From contig JADGQN010000317.1 in NCBI GenBank assembly GCA_017881765.1, forward strand, positions 1-5,864: a stretch of DNA of 5,864 bases, read 5' to 3'. Made by a program: the position numbers and the translations under genes. This DNA comes from Syntrophobacterales bacterium. GTDB lineage: Bacteria; Desulfobacterota; Syntrophorhabdia; Syntrophorhabdales; WCHB1-27. Below are positions 1 to 4,982 of this stretch, one piece after another. The notes beneath the pieces were generated by a model. That model made no database searches, was not told the origin of the DNA, and saw nothing but the letters and a program-made list of their open reading frames with translations. Every line of letters starts with the position of its first letter. The stretch's first letter is position 1.

Positions 1-2
1 TC

Positions 3-434
3 GACCGGAAAAGCTTTCTGTTCGTCACGATAGGGCGACTATCTAAATTGCGTTCCGGAGAGATAGCCCTTCGCCGGGGCGAGATTTACTTCCGTGAAGT
101 TTCCGGCAACGGGACAGATTTCGGTTACTCGTCGGGCGCCGGCGGTATCGTGGCCTTTTCGCGCATATCGGGCGAGAGGGAGGTACTTGTTGTCGCCAAC
201 ACCCACCCGTCCAGCCGCTTCACCGGATTTGTGATCGCGGACCCGCATCTGACCGGCTGCAATGATGGTATCGGGATCCTTTACAGCACCGTAGGGACAT
301 CAGGCACACGGACCGTGAGCGTCCATCCGACAGCCAGATTCTGCACGGATGGAGATCAACCCGGAATTGGAAGGGCTGCCTGCGTCTCTGTGGATCTCGC
401 TCCCAAGGAGCTTCAGGTCCTGGCTCACCCGTAA
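3..434 (+). CDS. GH13 alpha-amylase-family protein, C-terminal part (5' truncated by window)
   Basis: The reading frame is open from the first full codon of the window to TAA at 432-434, so the gene starts upstream and only about 143 codons are seen. The TTG at 48 is just an internal codon. The visible part matches the end of GH13 alpha-amylase-type proteins: a last helix of the barrel followed by the motif 'ALRRGEIYFREVSGNG', then the C-terminal beta domain with 'GGIVAFSRI' and 'REVLVVANTHPSS'. It ends in a strand 'VDLAPKELQVLA', the usual closing strand of that domain. The catalytic barrel residues lie outside the window, so activity and exact substrate (starch, glycogen or another alpha-glucan) cannot be judged. 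Its stop codon directly abuts the next ATG, so it may be co-transcribed with the downstream cluster, although a metabolic link is not evident. The family call is fairly secure; the substrate is unknown. Confidence 0.82.
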   Translation, partial: DRKSFLFVTIGRLSKLRSGEIALRRGEIYFREVSGNGTDFGYSSGAGGIVAFSRISGEREVLVVANTHPSSRFTGFVIADPHLTGCNDGIGILYSTVGTSGTRTVSVHPTARFCTDGDQPGIGRAACVSVDLAPKELQVLAHP

Positions 435-1439
435 ATGAGTTTTATGTTGCGTCTTTGTACAAATGCTGCTAAATCTTTGGGCGTTCCGGAAAATGGGGAA
501 GTCGTGAACTCTTTTCTCAAATCGATGGGGCCGCGCCCGGAAACACTGCGGAATATAGGCGAGATGGTTAACCTGTACCGGAAACGGGCTCACGACCATT
601 TGGCCGCCCTCGTTTCCATATACTACCCCGCTCTTTTTTTGAAGAGTGGCGGGAATGAGTACCGCAAGATGATAGAATTGACCACCAAGATGACCATCGT
701 GGGGCGGGCATGCACGGAGTTGACGGGCCACGTGTTTGACGAAAGGCGCGAGAGGATTGCTAATCTCTACGGAGCCTGCTGTTTTCTCGGCGACAGCTTC
801 CTCGACGATTTCGGAGAACGCCTCTCCCGCGAATACATAGAACGCCTTCAAGTGCTGCTTCAGGAGGGTTGGTTCGAAATACGCAATGACAGGGAACGAT
901 TGTTTTACGTCATCCTGTCGCGCCTCTTCAGGGAGCGAGACATTTTCGAAATCATGCTCAGGCAGGCGATCTATTCTTTGTTTTTAACCCAAAAGCACGA
1001 CGCGGAGCTGCGCCTGGATCCGTCCCGACTCGACGGGCTCTCCCAAAGAGCGCGGCTTACCTTTCTGAAACAGCTGGCACGCGACCGGGGCGGCTACACG
1101 ATATCGGCCCTGACCCTTTTTCTCATCCCCCATCTCACGCTGGAGCAGCATCGCGCGCTCTTTCCCGCCGGATCGCTTCTCATGTACATAGACGACCACG
1201 GTGATTGTTTCCTTGACCTGCATTTCAAAAGGATTACTTACATGAACCAGGTCAAAGCTCCGGCAAGGGTCCTGCGAGGACTATATGAACAGAGCGTGAA
1301 GAGCGTGTGCAACGGATTCGGGGAAAATGACGGCAGGAATTTGATGATAGGGTTCCTCTTCCGGTATTTTGTGACCCGCCTGGAAAAACACAGAATCGAA
1401 CAGAGCAGGACACGAAGCAGGTGGGTCGTCTATGAGTGA
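435..1439 (+). CDS. Putative class I isoprenoid synthase-like protein (divergent, squalene/phytoene synthase-like motifs)
   Basis: This is a 334-aa, almost entirely helical protein without signal peptide or obvious membrane span. Two acidic motifs stand out in helical context: 'GDSFLDDFGE' (D120-x3-D124, D125) and 'YIDDHGDCFLD' (D253-x3-D257-x3-D261), about 135 residues apart and followed by K265/R266 and 'TYMNQ'. Paired DxxxD motifs on facing helices bind Mg-diphosphate in squalene/phytoene synthases. The D-x3-D-x3-D spacing also fits the second metal site (NSE-like) of class I terpene synthases. Length (about 300-350 aa) suits the family. The assignment rests on motif and helix pattern only; overall similarity to a named synthase is not recognised, so a catalytically altered or unrelated helical protein is possible. 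The ATG follows the upstream TAA with no gap. An AAGGAG lies 24 nt upstream, too far for a normal SD, so coupling is likely. ATG at 444 is an alternative start. The putative isoprenoid reductase downstream supports the call. Confidence 0.55.
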   Translation: MSFMLRLCTNAAKSLGVPENGEVVNSFLKSMGPRPETLRNIGEMVNLYRKRAHDHLAALVSIYYPALFLKSGGNEYRKMIELTTKMTIVGRACTELTGHVFDERRERIANLYGACCFLGDSFLDDFGERLSREYIERLQVLLQEGWFEIRNDRERLFYVILSRLFRERDIFEIMLRQAIYSLFLTQKHDAELRLDPSRLDGLSQRARLTFLKQLARDRGGYTISALTLFLIPHLTLEQHRALFPAGSLLMYIDDHGDCFLDLHFKRITYMNQVKAPARVLRGLYEQSVKSVCNGFGENDGRNLMIGFLFRYFVTRLEKHRIEQSRTRSRWVVYE

Positions 1440-2070
1440 CGGTGGTCGCGAGCTAAGTACCCTCGGCGATAAGGTCGCCCTGGAAATTCAGGCGATGCAC
1501 AAGAGGGGGAGACTGGGGCCGGGATCGCTCTTCGGTGTCGATTACCGCCATCAAGGTGCCGGTGCACCTTTCCTCTTCGACGTCGGGAGCGGGCTTCTGC
1601 ACAGGTCGTCATGCAGATCACTGAAAAGAAGGGACAGATCGCTTTTGTATGCCGTGTGGACCGCGGAGGGGAACGATTTCAGCCTGGCATGCCGTGTGTG
1701 CAAGCCGGAGCCGCAAAGGGGCAAACGGATGGATAATGACAGATTTTCGGATATGATTTACGGATTTGCTTCTCTTTTGGAACAGTTCGGATCAGTGCTG
1801 CGGGAAAGAGGAAAGGAGTACCGGAAGACCCATCAGGGCAGACAGCTCGCGAACGCGGCGCAGCAAGTGCTTGCGCAGCTTGACCAGACGCAGCGGAACA
1901 TGCTCGATGATCTCACATCGATAATTGATTCGATCACCCGTGCCGTTTCATCGGATAACAATGGAAATAATGATGGCACGGTGCCGAAAGGTAATAACCG
2001 GCGGAGCCCGAGAAAGAAACGGGACGTTCTTTCGGACGACAGACAGACTAAAGGGCGCAAAAATGTTTGA
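1432..2070 (+). CDS. Ada-like metal-binding module fused to a helical (phasin-like) segment with basic tail
   Basis: The 212-aa protein starts at an ATG overlapping the previous gene by 8 bp. Three regions can be seen. (1) Residues about 25-92 hold H57-x3-C61 ('LLHRSSCRSL') and C87-x2-C90 ('ACRVCKP'). This is the spacing of the Ada N-terminal Zn site, with His in place of the first Cys, as in the Ada-like 'HxxxC...CxxCxP' modules found on various bacterial proteins; zinc binding is likely and alkyl transfer is not implied. (2) Residues about 101-173 are a long amphipathic helical stretch, with 'FASLLEQFG', 'QQVLAQLDQTQ' and 'DDLTSIIDSI', reminiscent of phasins and other surface-coating coiled coils. 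(3) Residues 174-212 are a disordered, Asn-rich then Arg/Lys-rich tail that could bind nucleic acid or an acidic surface. An internal ATG at 1729 with AAAGGGG upstream could give a separate helical form. The function is unknown. Confidence 0.72.
   Translation: MSDGGRELSTLGDKVALEIQAMHKRGRLGPGSLFGVDYRHQGAGAPFLFDVGSGLLHRSSCRSLKRRDRSLLYAVWTAEGNDFSLACRVCKPEPQRGKRMDNDRFSDMIYGFASLLEQFGSVLRERGKEYRKTHQGRQLANAAQQVLAQLDQTQRNMLDDLTSIIDSITRAVSSDNNGNNDGTVPKGNNRRSPRKKRDVLSDDRQTKGRKNV
1715..1721 (+). promoter_or_regulatory. Possible internal ribosome binding site inside the Ada-like/helical gene
   Basis: The purine run AAAGGGG lies 7 nt before an in-frame ATG at 1729, exactly at the junction between the metal-binding module and the helical segment (Met100). 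It could allow a second, shorter product (about 113 aa) containing only the helices and basic tail. The position at a domain border is suggestive. The run may still be chance, and no expression evidence exists. Confidence 0.3.
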
Positions 2071-2102
2071 CAAAGAAAACTGCAGTGCGTAAGATTTATA
2101 AT
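2067..2102 (+). promoter_or_regulatory. Sigma70-like promoter upstream of the 68-aa gene
   Basis: A perfect TTGACA (2067-2072) overlaps the stop codon of the previous gene. It is followed after 17 nt by TAAGAT (2090-2095, 4 of 6 matches to the -10 consensus). A perfect TATAAT (2097-2102) lies just beyond but is 24 nt from the -35, so it would have to work with a weaker upstream element. Either arrangement starts transcription around 2102-2110, giving a leader of about 35-40 nt before the ATG at 2144. The local AT-richness contrasts with the GC-rich surroundings. The promoter could split the cluster into two transcription units. Confidence 0.5.
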
Positions 2103-2143
2103 GGCTGGAGTACGCATCACGCAGCCGGCCAAAGGAAGGACAC

Positions 2144-2350
2144 ATGGCTCATATTACCCTCAGAGTGAAACTTGGACCCCTCGTGTCGTTTGAGATCACC
2201 GGACAGAGCTGCAAGGAGTTGTCTTCGGCTCTGGAGGGTTTTCAAACACTCAATCAGCAGATTGATGAACTGTGCAGCGACCTTGCCGAGCGGGTCTACC
2301 CGGAAGGACAGCCAGCAGACGACAGGCGGGACGGTGAGGAGGCTACATGA
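2144..2350 (+). CDS. Small conserved-looking hypothetical protein (68 aa)
   Basis: The start is supported by a strong SD (AAAGGAAGG within 2131-2139) and by the promoter-like element upstream. The protein begins with a short beta-type stretch ('ITLRVKLGPLVSFEI', residues 4-18) followed by an amphipathic helix ('SCKELSSALEGFQTLNQQIDELCSDLAERVYPE', residues 22-54), then an acidic, probably disordered end ('DDRRDGEEAT'). It has two Cys (C23, C44) in the helical part and no signal peptide or membrane span. No family is recognised. Its stop overlaps the next ATG as ATGA, so the two proteins are probably made in step. Small size and helix pattern would suit a subunit, adaptor or coiled-coil partner. 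This is inference. Confidence 0.72.
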   Translation: MAHITLRVKLGPLVSFEITGQSCKELSSALEGFQTLNQQIDELCSDLAERVYPEGQPADDRRDGEEAT

Positions 2351-2778
2351 AAGTCAAAGGGTTCGCAACAGTCAATGGTCACCCGGAGGCAAAGGGCAAG
2401 TTCTCCCTGAACCCCGTTCACTTTTCGACCTCTGTCCATGCGAATATGGATCTTCACGTCGGCTCCATTTCGGCCGAGATTTCCGAGGTGCCTATCCGCC
2501 TCGCCATACCGTTTATGAAGCGAAAGGCAAGGAAGCTTATGGTTATCGGATCGGTCGGCGGGATCAAGGTCCGGCTCGAACCGTTGCGGGTAACTGCGGA
2601 AAGACTCTCCCTTGATATGGAAGGTGTGCTCGGAACAAAAGGTATTGAGGGCCAGGCGGAAGGTGAGATGTCCTGCGAGTCGAAAGTGAAGGGCAAGGGA
2701 CTGCTCGAAGGAACCATCGTTATTCCGCCTATCATCTTCAAGGAAGACGACGAAAGCGAAGGAGAGGGATGTGAATAA
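2347..2778 (+). CDS. Hypothetical beta-rich protein with acidic tail (143 aa)
   Basis: ATG at 2347 overlaps the preceding stop by 4 bp and has GAGGAGG (2336-2342) in front, so coupling is very likely. The sequence alternates hydrophobic and polar residues over most of its length ('FATVNG', 'KFSLNPVHFSTSVHANMDLHVGSISAEI', 'IKVRLEPLRVTAERLSLDME'), which predicts a mainly beta fold. The two halves are separated by a basic patch 'FMKRKARK' (residues 56-63). The second half is rich in Gly/Lys/Glu ('KGIEGQAEGEM', 'KVKGKGLLEG') and leads to a hydrophobic strand 'TIVIPPIIF' and an acidic tail (132-143). No signal peptide, catalytic motif or known family is recognised. A structural or lipid/ligand-shielding role is conceivable but unproven. 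Confidence 0.72.
   Translation: MKVKGFATVNGHPEAKGKFSLNPVHFSTSVHANMDLHVGSISAEISEVPIRLAIPFMKRKARKLMVIGSVGGIKVRLEPLRVTAERLSLDMEGVLGTKGIEGQAEGEMSCESKVKGKGLLEGTIVIPPIIFKEDDESEGEGCE
2759..2764 (+). promoter_or_regulatory. Ribosome binding site that fixes the GTG start at 2771
   Basis: AAGGAG lies 6 nt before GTG 2771, inside the end of the previous gene. The nearby ATG at 2769 is followed at once by TGA and cannot be used. The well-placed SD is the main reason to accept a GTG start and an 8-bp overlap. Confidence 0.65.
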
Positions 2779-3457
2779 AGCGTGCGGGCCTTGTCGACCG
2801 TCACCCGCGTGTTGTGGCGACGTCCTTGTTCACCGTGTGGAAGTGGAGGTGTGGCCGGCGAGCGCTGAAGCACTTTTTGCGGATGAAGGTTACGCGGATC
2901 CGCTCAATACCCAGATAAGGTTCCAGGCTGCTGTCTATAACGGCGCCAGCGGGGTAAAATGGAGCGTTTACTCCGTAACGGGAGGTCCGGGGGCAGGAAC
3001 GATCGACAGCACCGGGCTGTACCTTGCTCCGGTGAAAGGAATGCTTTCGAGCGGGCACACCGAGATCGTGCAGGCACGTTCGGAAGACGATCCCCTTCGG
3101 GCCGCATACGCCTGGGTCACCCTCACAGGCCGTGGCCCGGTGGCTCAACCTGACCCGCGGATACAAATCTTTCCCAGACACGTCAACCTGTATTATGACA
3201 GCGAACACGACAACAGTTACATGGACCCGAGCAACAAGCGACAGATATTTCGCGCGCTGGTCTACAACGCCGGCGCCGATGAGACGAGATGGAAAGTTAA
3301 AGGATCGATAACAGCAGGCCCGACTCTCGAGTATGTCGCAAGTAGTTACGGGGGAACGGATAAGATAGAGATACTCGCTTACCTCAACGGAAGAGAGGAC
3401 GTGAACGATATGGCGTACGTGCATGTCCTGAACTACGACTGGCCGGGTTTGCCATAA
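2771..3457 (+). CDS. Tandem Ig-like (BIG2-like) protein with Cys-rich N terminus, apparently without signal peptide
   Basis: The 228-aa protein begins at GTG. The first 15 residues hold four Cys ('CGPCRPSPACC'; C5, C8, C14, C15), without a hydrophobic signal segment or a lipobox. Two similar beta modules follow. Module 1 (about 23-121) has 'VEVEVWPAS', 'IRFQAAVYNGASGVKWSV', 'GTIDSTGLYLAP' and 'AAYAWVTLTG', the signature order of bacterial Ig-like (BIG2-type) repeats. Module 2 (about 130-222) repeats it as 'IQIFPRHVNLYY', 'QIFRALVYNAGADETRWKV', 'DKIEILAYLNG' and 'MAYVHVLN'. Such domains usually mediate adhesion or assembly on the cell surface. Here no classical export signal is visible, so cytoplasmic or non-classical localisation is possible. 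The Cys cluster could bind metal or form crosslinks. The gene overlaps the previous one and ends 59 bp before the next. Fold assignment is moderately secure; the role is unknown. Confidence 0.72.
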   Translation: MNKACGPCRPSPACCGDVLVHRVEVEVWPASAEALFADEGYADPLNTQIRFQAAVYNGASGVKWSVYSVTGGPGAGTIDSTGLYLAPVKGMLSSGHTEIVQARSEDDPLRAAYAWVTLTGRGPVAQPDPRIQIFPRHVNLYYDSEHDNSYMDPSNKRQIFRALVYNAGADETRWKVKGSITAGPTLEYVASSYGGTDKIEILAYLNGREDVNDMAYVHVLNYDWPGLP

Positions 3458-3500
3458 AGGCGCGAGGGCCGGGACAAAGACCACGTGTTTCCGGTTTTCG

Positions 3501-3510
3501 CAAAGGAAGG
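3501..3510 (+). promoter_or_regulatory. Ribosome binding site of the repeat-protein gene
   Basis: The sequence CAAAGGAAGG lies 6 nt before ATG 3517. The identical 10-mer (2130-2139) precedes the 68-aa gene at 2144, suggesting strong, perhaps matched, translation of these two genes. The 59-bp gap around it shows no convincing promoter or hairpin terminator. Confidence 0.6.
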
Positions 3511-3516
3511 TAGAAC

Positions 3517-4155
3517 ATGGGCGACATCCATCACGACGGCGGCGCGATAGACGCTATACATTCCCTTGATTCGATAGGATCGATAGGATCGATCGGGCCC
3601 ATGGGGCCGATCAAGGGAATCGAGAGCATTGCCCCTGTTGCCGTTCATCTCAAGGAAATAAACAATATAGACCCGGTCATCCTCGAACCGCTGCAGATCA
3701 ACGATGTGAGGAATATTGAGCCGCTGCGGATCCAGGAGCTGAATGTGACTAACCTGCCGATGGTGAACATCGCCGTCAGGCAGTTGCCTTCGGTTGATGT
3801 GAACATTCGGAGATTCCCTGCCCTGTCGGTTGCCACCCACCAAAACTTCTGCATGCCCTCGAACTATGTTGTCCACGGTCGTATATTAGGATTGGAGCTG
3901 TTCCGTTTGCATGTTGAGGGGCAGACGGTAGTTGTCCCGAAAGACAGGGTCAGGCGAGAGCAGTCGCGGACGCCGGATCGTAGTTTCCCTGTAACGGCGG
4001 CTGCCGGGGAACCGGGAATTCCAGTGGTTTCGAAACCTGTGACATCGGCCGTGGGCTGTCATCCCCGTACTGGATCGCAACGCGCCCCGTCCCCCTGCAG
4101 GACGTCCGGACCGCACAGGCCTTGCGCTGTTCACATGGGCCGCAGTGGGCGATGA
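3517..4155 (+). CDS. Repeat protein with Gly-X-Y tract and 'NIxP' beta repeats; 3' end probably frameshifted
   Basis: The frame as read is 212 codons. After a His/Asp-rich start, residues 19-34 form a short Gly-X-Y run ('SIGSIGSIGPMGPIKG'). Residues about 37-100 form a beta-type repeat with recurring (S/N)I(A/D/E)P units at 37-40, 50-53 and 66-69, then 'NLPMVNIAVRQLP' and 'SVDVNIRRFP', as in a small solenoid or beta-prism. A beta segment ('NYVVHGRILGLELFRLHVEGQTVVVPKD', 116-143) and a Pro-rich linker (to about 178) follow. From about residue 181 to the stop at 4153-4155 the frame turns into Arg/Pro/Cys/His/Ser-rich sequence typical of out-of-frame translation, while frame 2 becomes protein-like up to 4201. 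The native protein is therefore probably about 228 aa with a different C terminus. No signal peptide and no known family; a structural or scaffold role is inferred. Confidence 0.7.
   Translation: MGDIHHDGGAIDAIHSLDSIGSIGSIGPMGPIKGIESIAPVAVHLKEINNIDPVILEPLQINDVRNIEPLRIQELNVTNLPMVNIAVRQLPSVDVNIRRFPALSVATHQNFCMPSNYVVHGRILGLELFRLHVEGQTVVVPKDRVRREQSRTPDRSFPVTAAAGEPGIPVVSKPVTSAVGCHPRTGSQRAPSPCRTSGPHRPCAVHMGRSGR
3571..3597 (+). repeat. 9-bp tandem repeat, three copies, encoding Ser-Ile-Gly
   Basis: Two perfect copies of TCGATAGGA are followed by a diverged third copy (TCGATCGGG). They encode Ser-Ile-Gly three times at the start of the Gly-X-Y tract. Slippage here would change tract length in steps of three residues without breaking the frame. 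Confidence 0.8.
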
Positions 4156-4201
4156 GACACCCGAGTTGCATGTGGATAACTATGCGGTAGAAGGGCTGTA
4201 G
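4043..4201 (+). other. Displaced C-terminal coding segment of the repeat protein (+1 frame)
   Basis: Frame 2 is open from just after the TGA at 4040-4042 to TAG at 4199-4201. It reads 'VIPVLDRNAP', a Pro-rich link, then 'GLALFTWAAVGDE' and 'ELHVDNYAVEGL', with ordinary amino-acid balance. It has no plausible start codon or SD of its own. It is best read as the true end of the gene begun at 3517, moved out of frame by one extra base somewhere in 4043-4066, where the CCCC run at 4063-4066 is the likeliest spot. The cause could be a sequencing error, a real mutation or, less likely, a programmed shift. With this end the gene stops 42 bp before the next one. Confidence 0.55.
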
Positions 4202-4243
4202 GGCGAAGGACGACAGACGCCAGAGGAGGCGAAAGAGGATTCT

Positions 4244-4954
4244 ATGGAAGGCAAGAGCAGGAAAGGCAAGGAGAGGAGCGTGAAGAAGGATGCCGGCCGA
4301 AAGGCCAAGAAGAAGGGAATGGCAGGCGCGATTAACCGTGCGGCAGGCCTGGGAGCCGCGTTACCGCTCGATATCGTGTCGGAGAGAAAAGACCAGATCG
4401 GGGGAATTCTGAAAAAGAGCCTTGATCTTGCCGAAACAGGCCTCACCTTCGGGATACAACTTTTTTCGCGCCTCACGAGGGTCGTACAGAACCAAACCAG
4501 CGAGCCCGGCGGGTATCCGGCCGGCGAGCCCGGGTATGCCTACCCGGCACCCGGGGCCGAGCCGACCGACTGGGTCGGCGCACCGGCGCCCGCGACAGAG
4601 CCTCAGGCGTCCGCCCAAACAGCCATCGCGAACCGCCTCCCCCTTGCCCCGGGAGACCCGGTGTCGATCTCATTTTCCATTAACAATGATTCGGCATCGG
4701 TTCCCAGAACCCTCAGCGTGTCGGTTGAAGGATTCACCGGCGAAGCTTATCGTTTCCAACTGCAGCCCGGAGCCTTCTCCGTAAAGCCTGGCCGCAGGAC
4801 GATCGGCCCGCTTGATTTCGATAAGTTCGTACTTCTCGGCCGGCTTCCCGATGACACGCCTCCCGATACATACTGGGGGGCGATTGCCGTATCGGGAGAA
4901 GAGAGCTTTCGGATTCCCGCCAGTCTGCGCGTGACGGGGAAAAGCGAGAGTTAG
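4244..4954 (+). CDS. Basic/amphipathic-helix protein with Pro-Gly linker and C-terminal beta-sandwich domain
   Basis: The 236-aa protein shows four regions. (1) Residues 1-25 are strongly basic (many Lys/Arg), able to bind nucleic acid or acidic headgroups. (2) Residues about 26-84 are helical, with 'AGAINRAAGLGAALPL' and an amphipathic phasin-like helix 'GILKKSLDLAETGLTFGIQL', suited to lying on a lipid or granule surface. (3) Residues 86-126 are a flexible Pro/Gly/Ala linker ('GGYPAGEPGYAYPAPGAEP'). (4) Residues about 130-232 form a predicted Ig-like beta-sandwich ('GDPVSISFSINNDSASVPRTL', 'DKFVLLGRLPDDTPPDTYWGAI', 'SFRIPASLRVTG'). It has no signal peptide and no transmembrane span. AGAGGAT at 4234-4239 serves as SD. 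The combination suggests a two-ended adaptor, with the helix on a surface and the beta domain displayed. PHA-phasin kinship is only a resemblance; no PHA synthase is present in the window. Confidence 0.72.
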   Translation: MEGKSRKGKERSVKKDAGRKAKKKGMAGAINRAAGLGAALPLDIVSERKDQIGGILKKSLDLAETGLTFGIQLFSRLTRVVQNQTSEPGGYPAGEPGYAYPAPGAEPTDWVGAPAPATEPQASAQTAIANRLPLAPGDPVSISFSINNDSASVPRTLSVSVEGFTGEAYRFQLQPGAFSVKPGRRTIGPLDFDKFVLLGRLPDDTPPDTYWGAIAVSGEESFRIPASLRVTGKSES

Positions 4955-4965
4955 AGCATAGCGCG

Positions 4966-4972
4966 AAGGAAG
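4966..4972 (+). promoter_or_regulatory. Ribosome binding site of the geranylgeranyl-reductase-like gene
   Basis: AAGGAAG lies 10 nt before ATG 4983, in the 28-bp gap after the preceding stop. It supports this ATG, which also sits at the usual distance before the FAD-binding GxGxxG motif. Confidence 0.6.
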
Positions 4973-4982
4973 AGCCAGCCTG

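Noticed and set aside
300..851. Open frame on the - strand (183 codons)
   Set aside because: It spans the antisense of two + strand genes, including the recognisable GH13 C terminus. Its composition is shadow-like.
2101..2200. Short frame from ATG 2101 upstream of the 68-aa gene as a leader peptide
   Set aside because: No SD precedes it, it overlaps the promoter region where transcripts probably begin, and the peptide has no regulatory-type residue runs.
2172..2615. + strand frame of 147 codons overlapping the 68-aa and 143-aa genes
   Set aside because: It is Arg/Ser/Cys-rich without SD. The two overlapping genes have strong SDs and an ATGA junction.
2801..3484. Long open frame on the - strand (227 codons)
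   Set aside because: It is antisense to the tandem Ig-like gene, which has a good SD, overlap with its neighbour and a clear internal duplication. The antisense product shows no recognisable pattern.
3458..3516. Possible terminator or promoter in the 59-bp gap before the repeat-protein gene
   Set aside because: I found no stable inverted repeat with a T-run and no good -35/-10 pair; only the SD is convincing.
4244..4500. Polyhydroxyalkanoate phasin assignment for the N-terminal half of the 236-aa protein
   Set aside because: The helix resembles phasins in character, but I see no PHA synthase or other PHA gene in the window and no family signature, so I kept it as a resemblance only.
4422..4784. 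+ strand frame of 120 codons inside the 236-aa gene
   Set aside because: It is Pro/Arg/Ser-rich, an alternative-frame reading of the linker region, with no SD.
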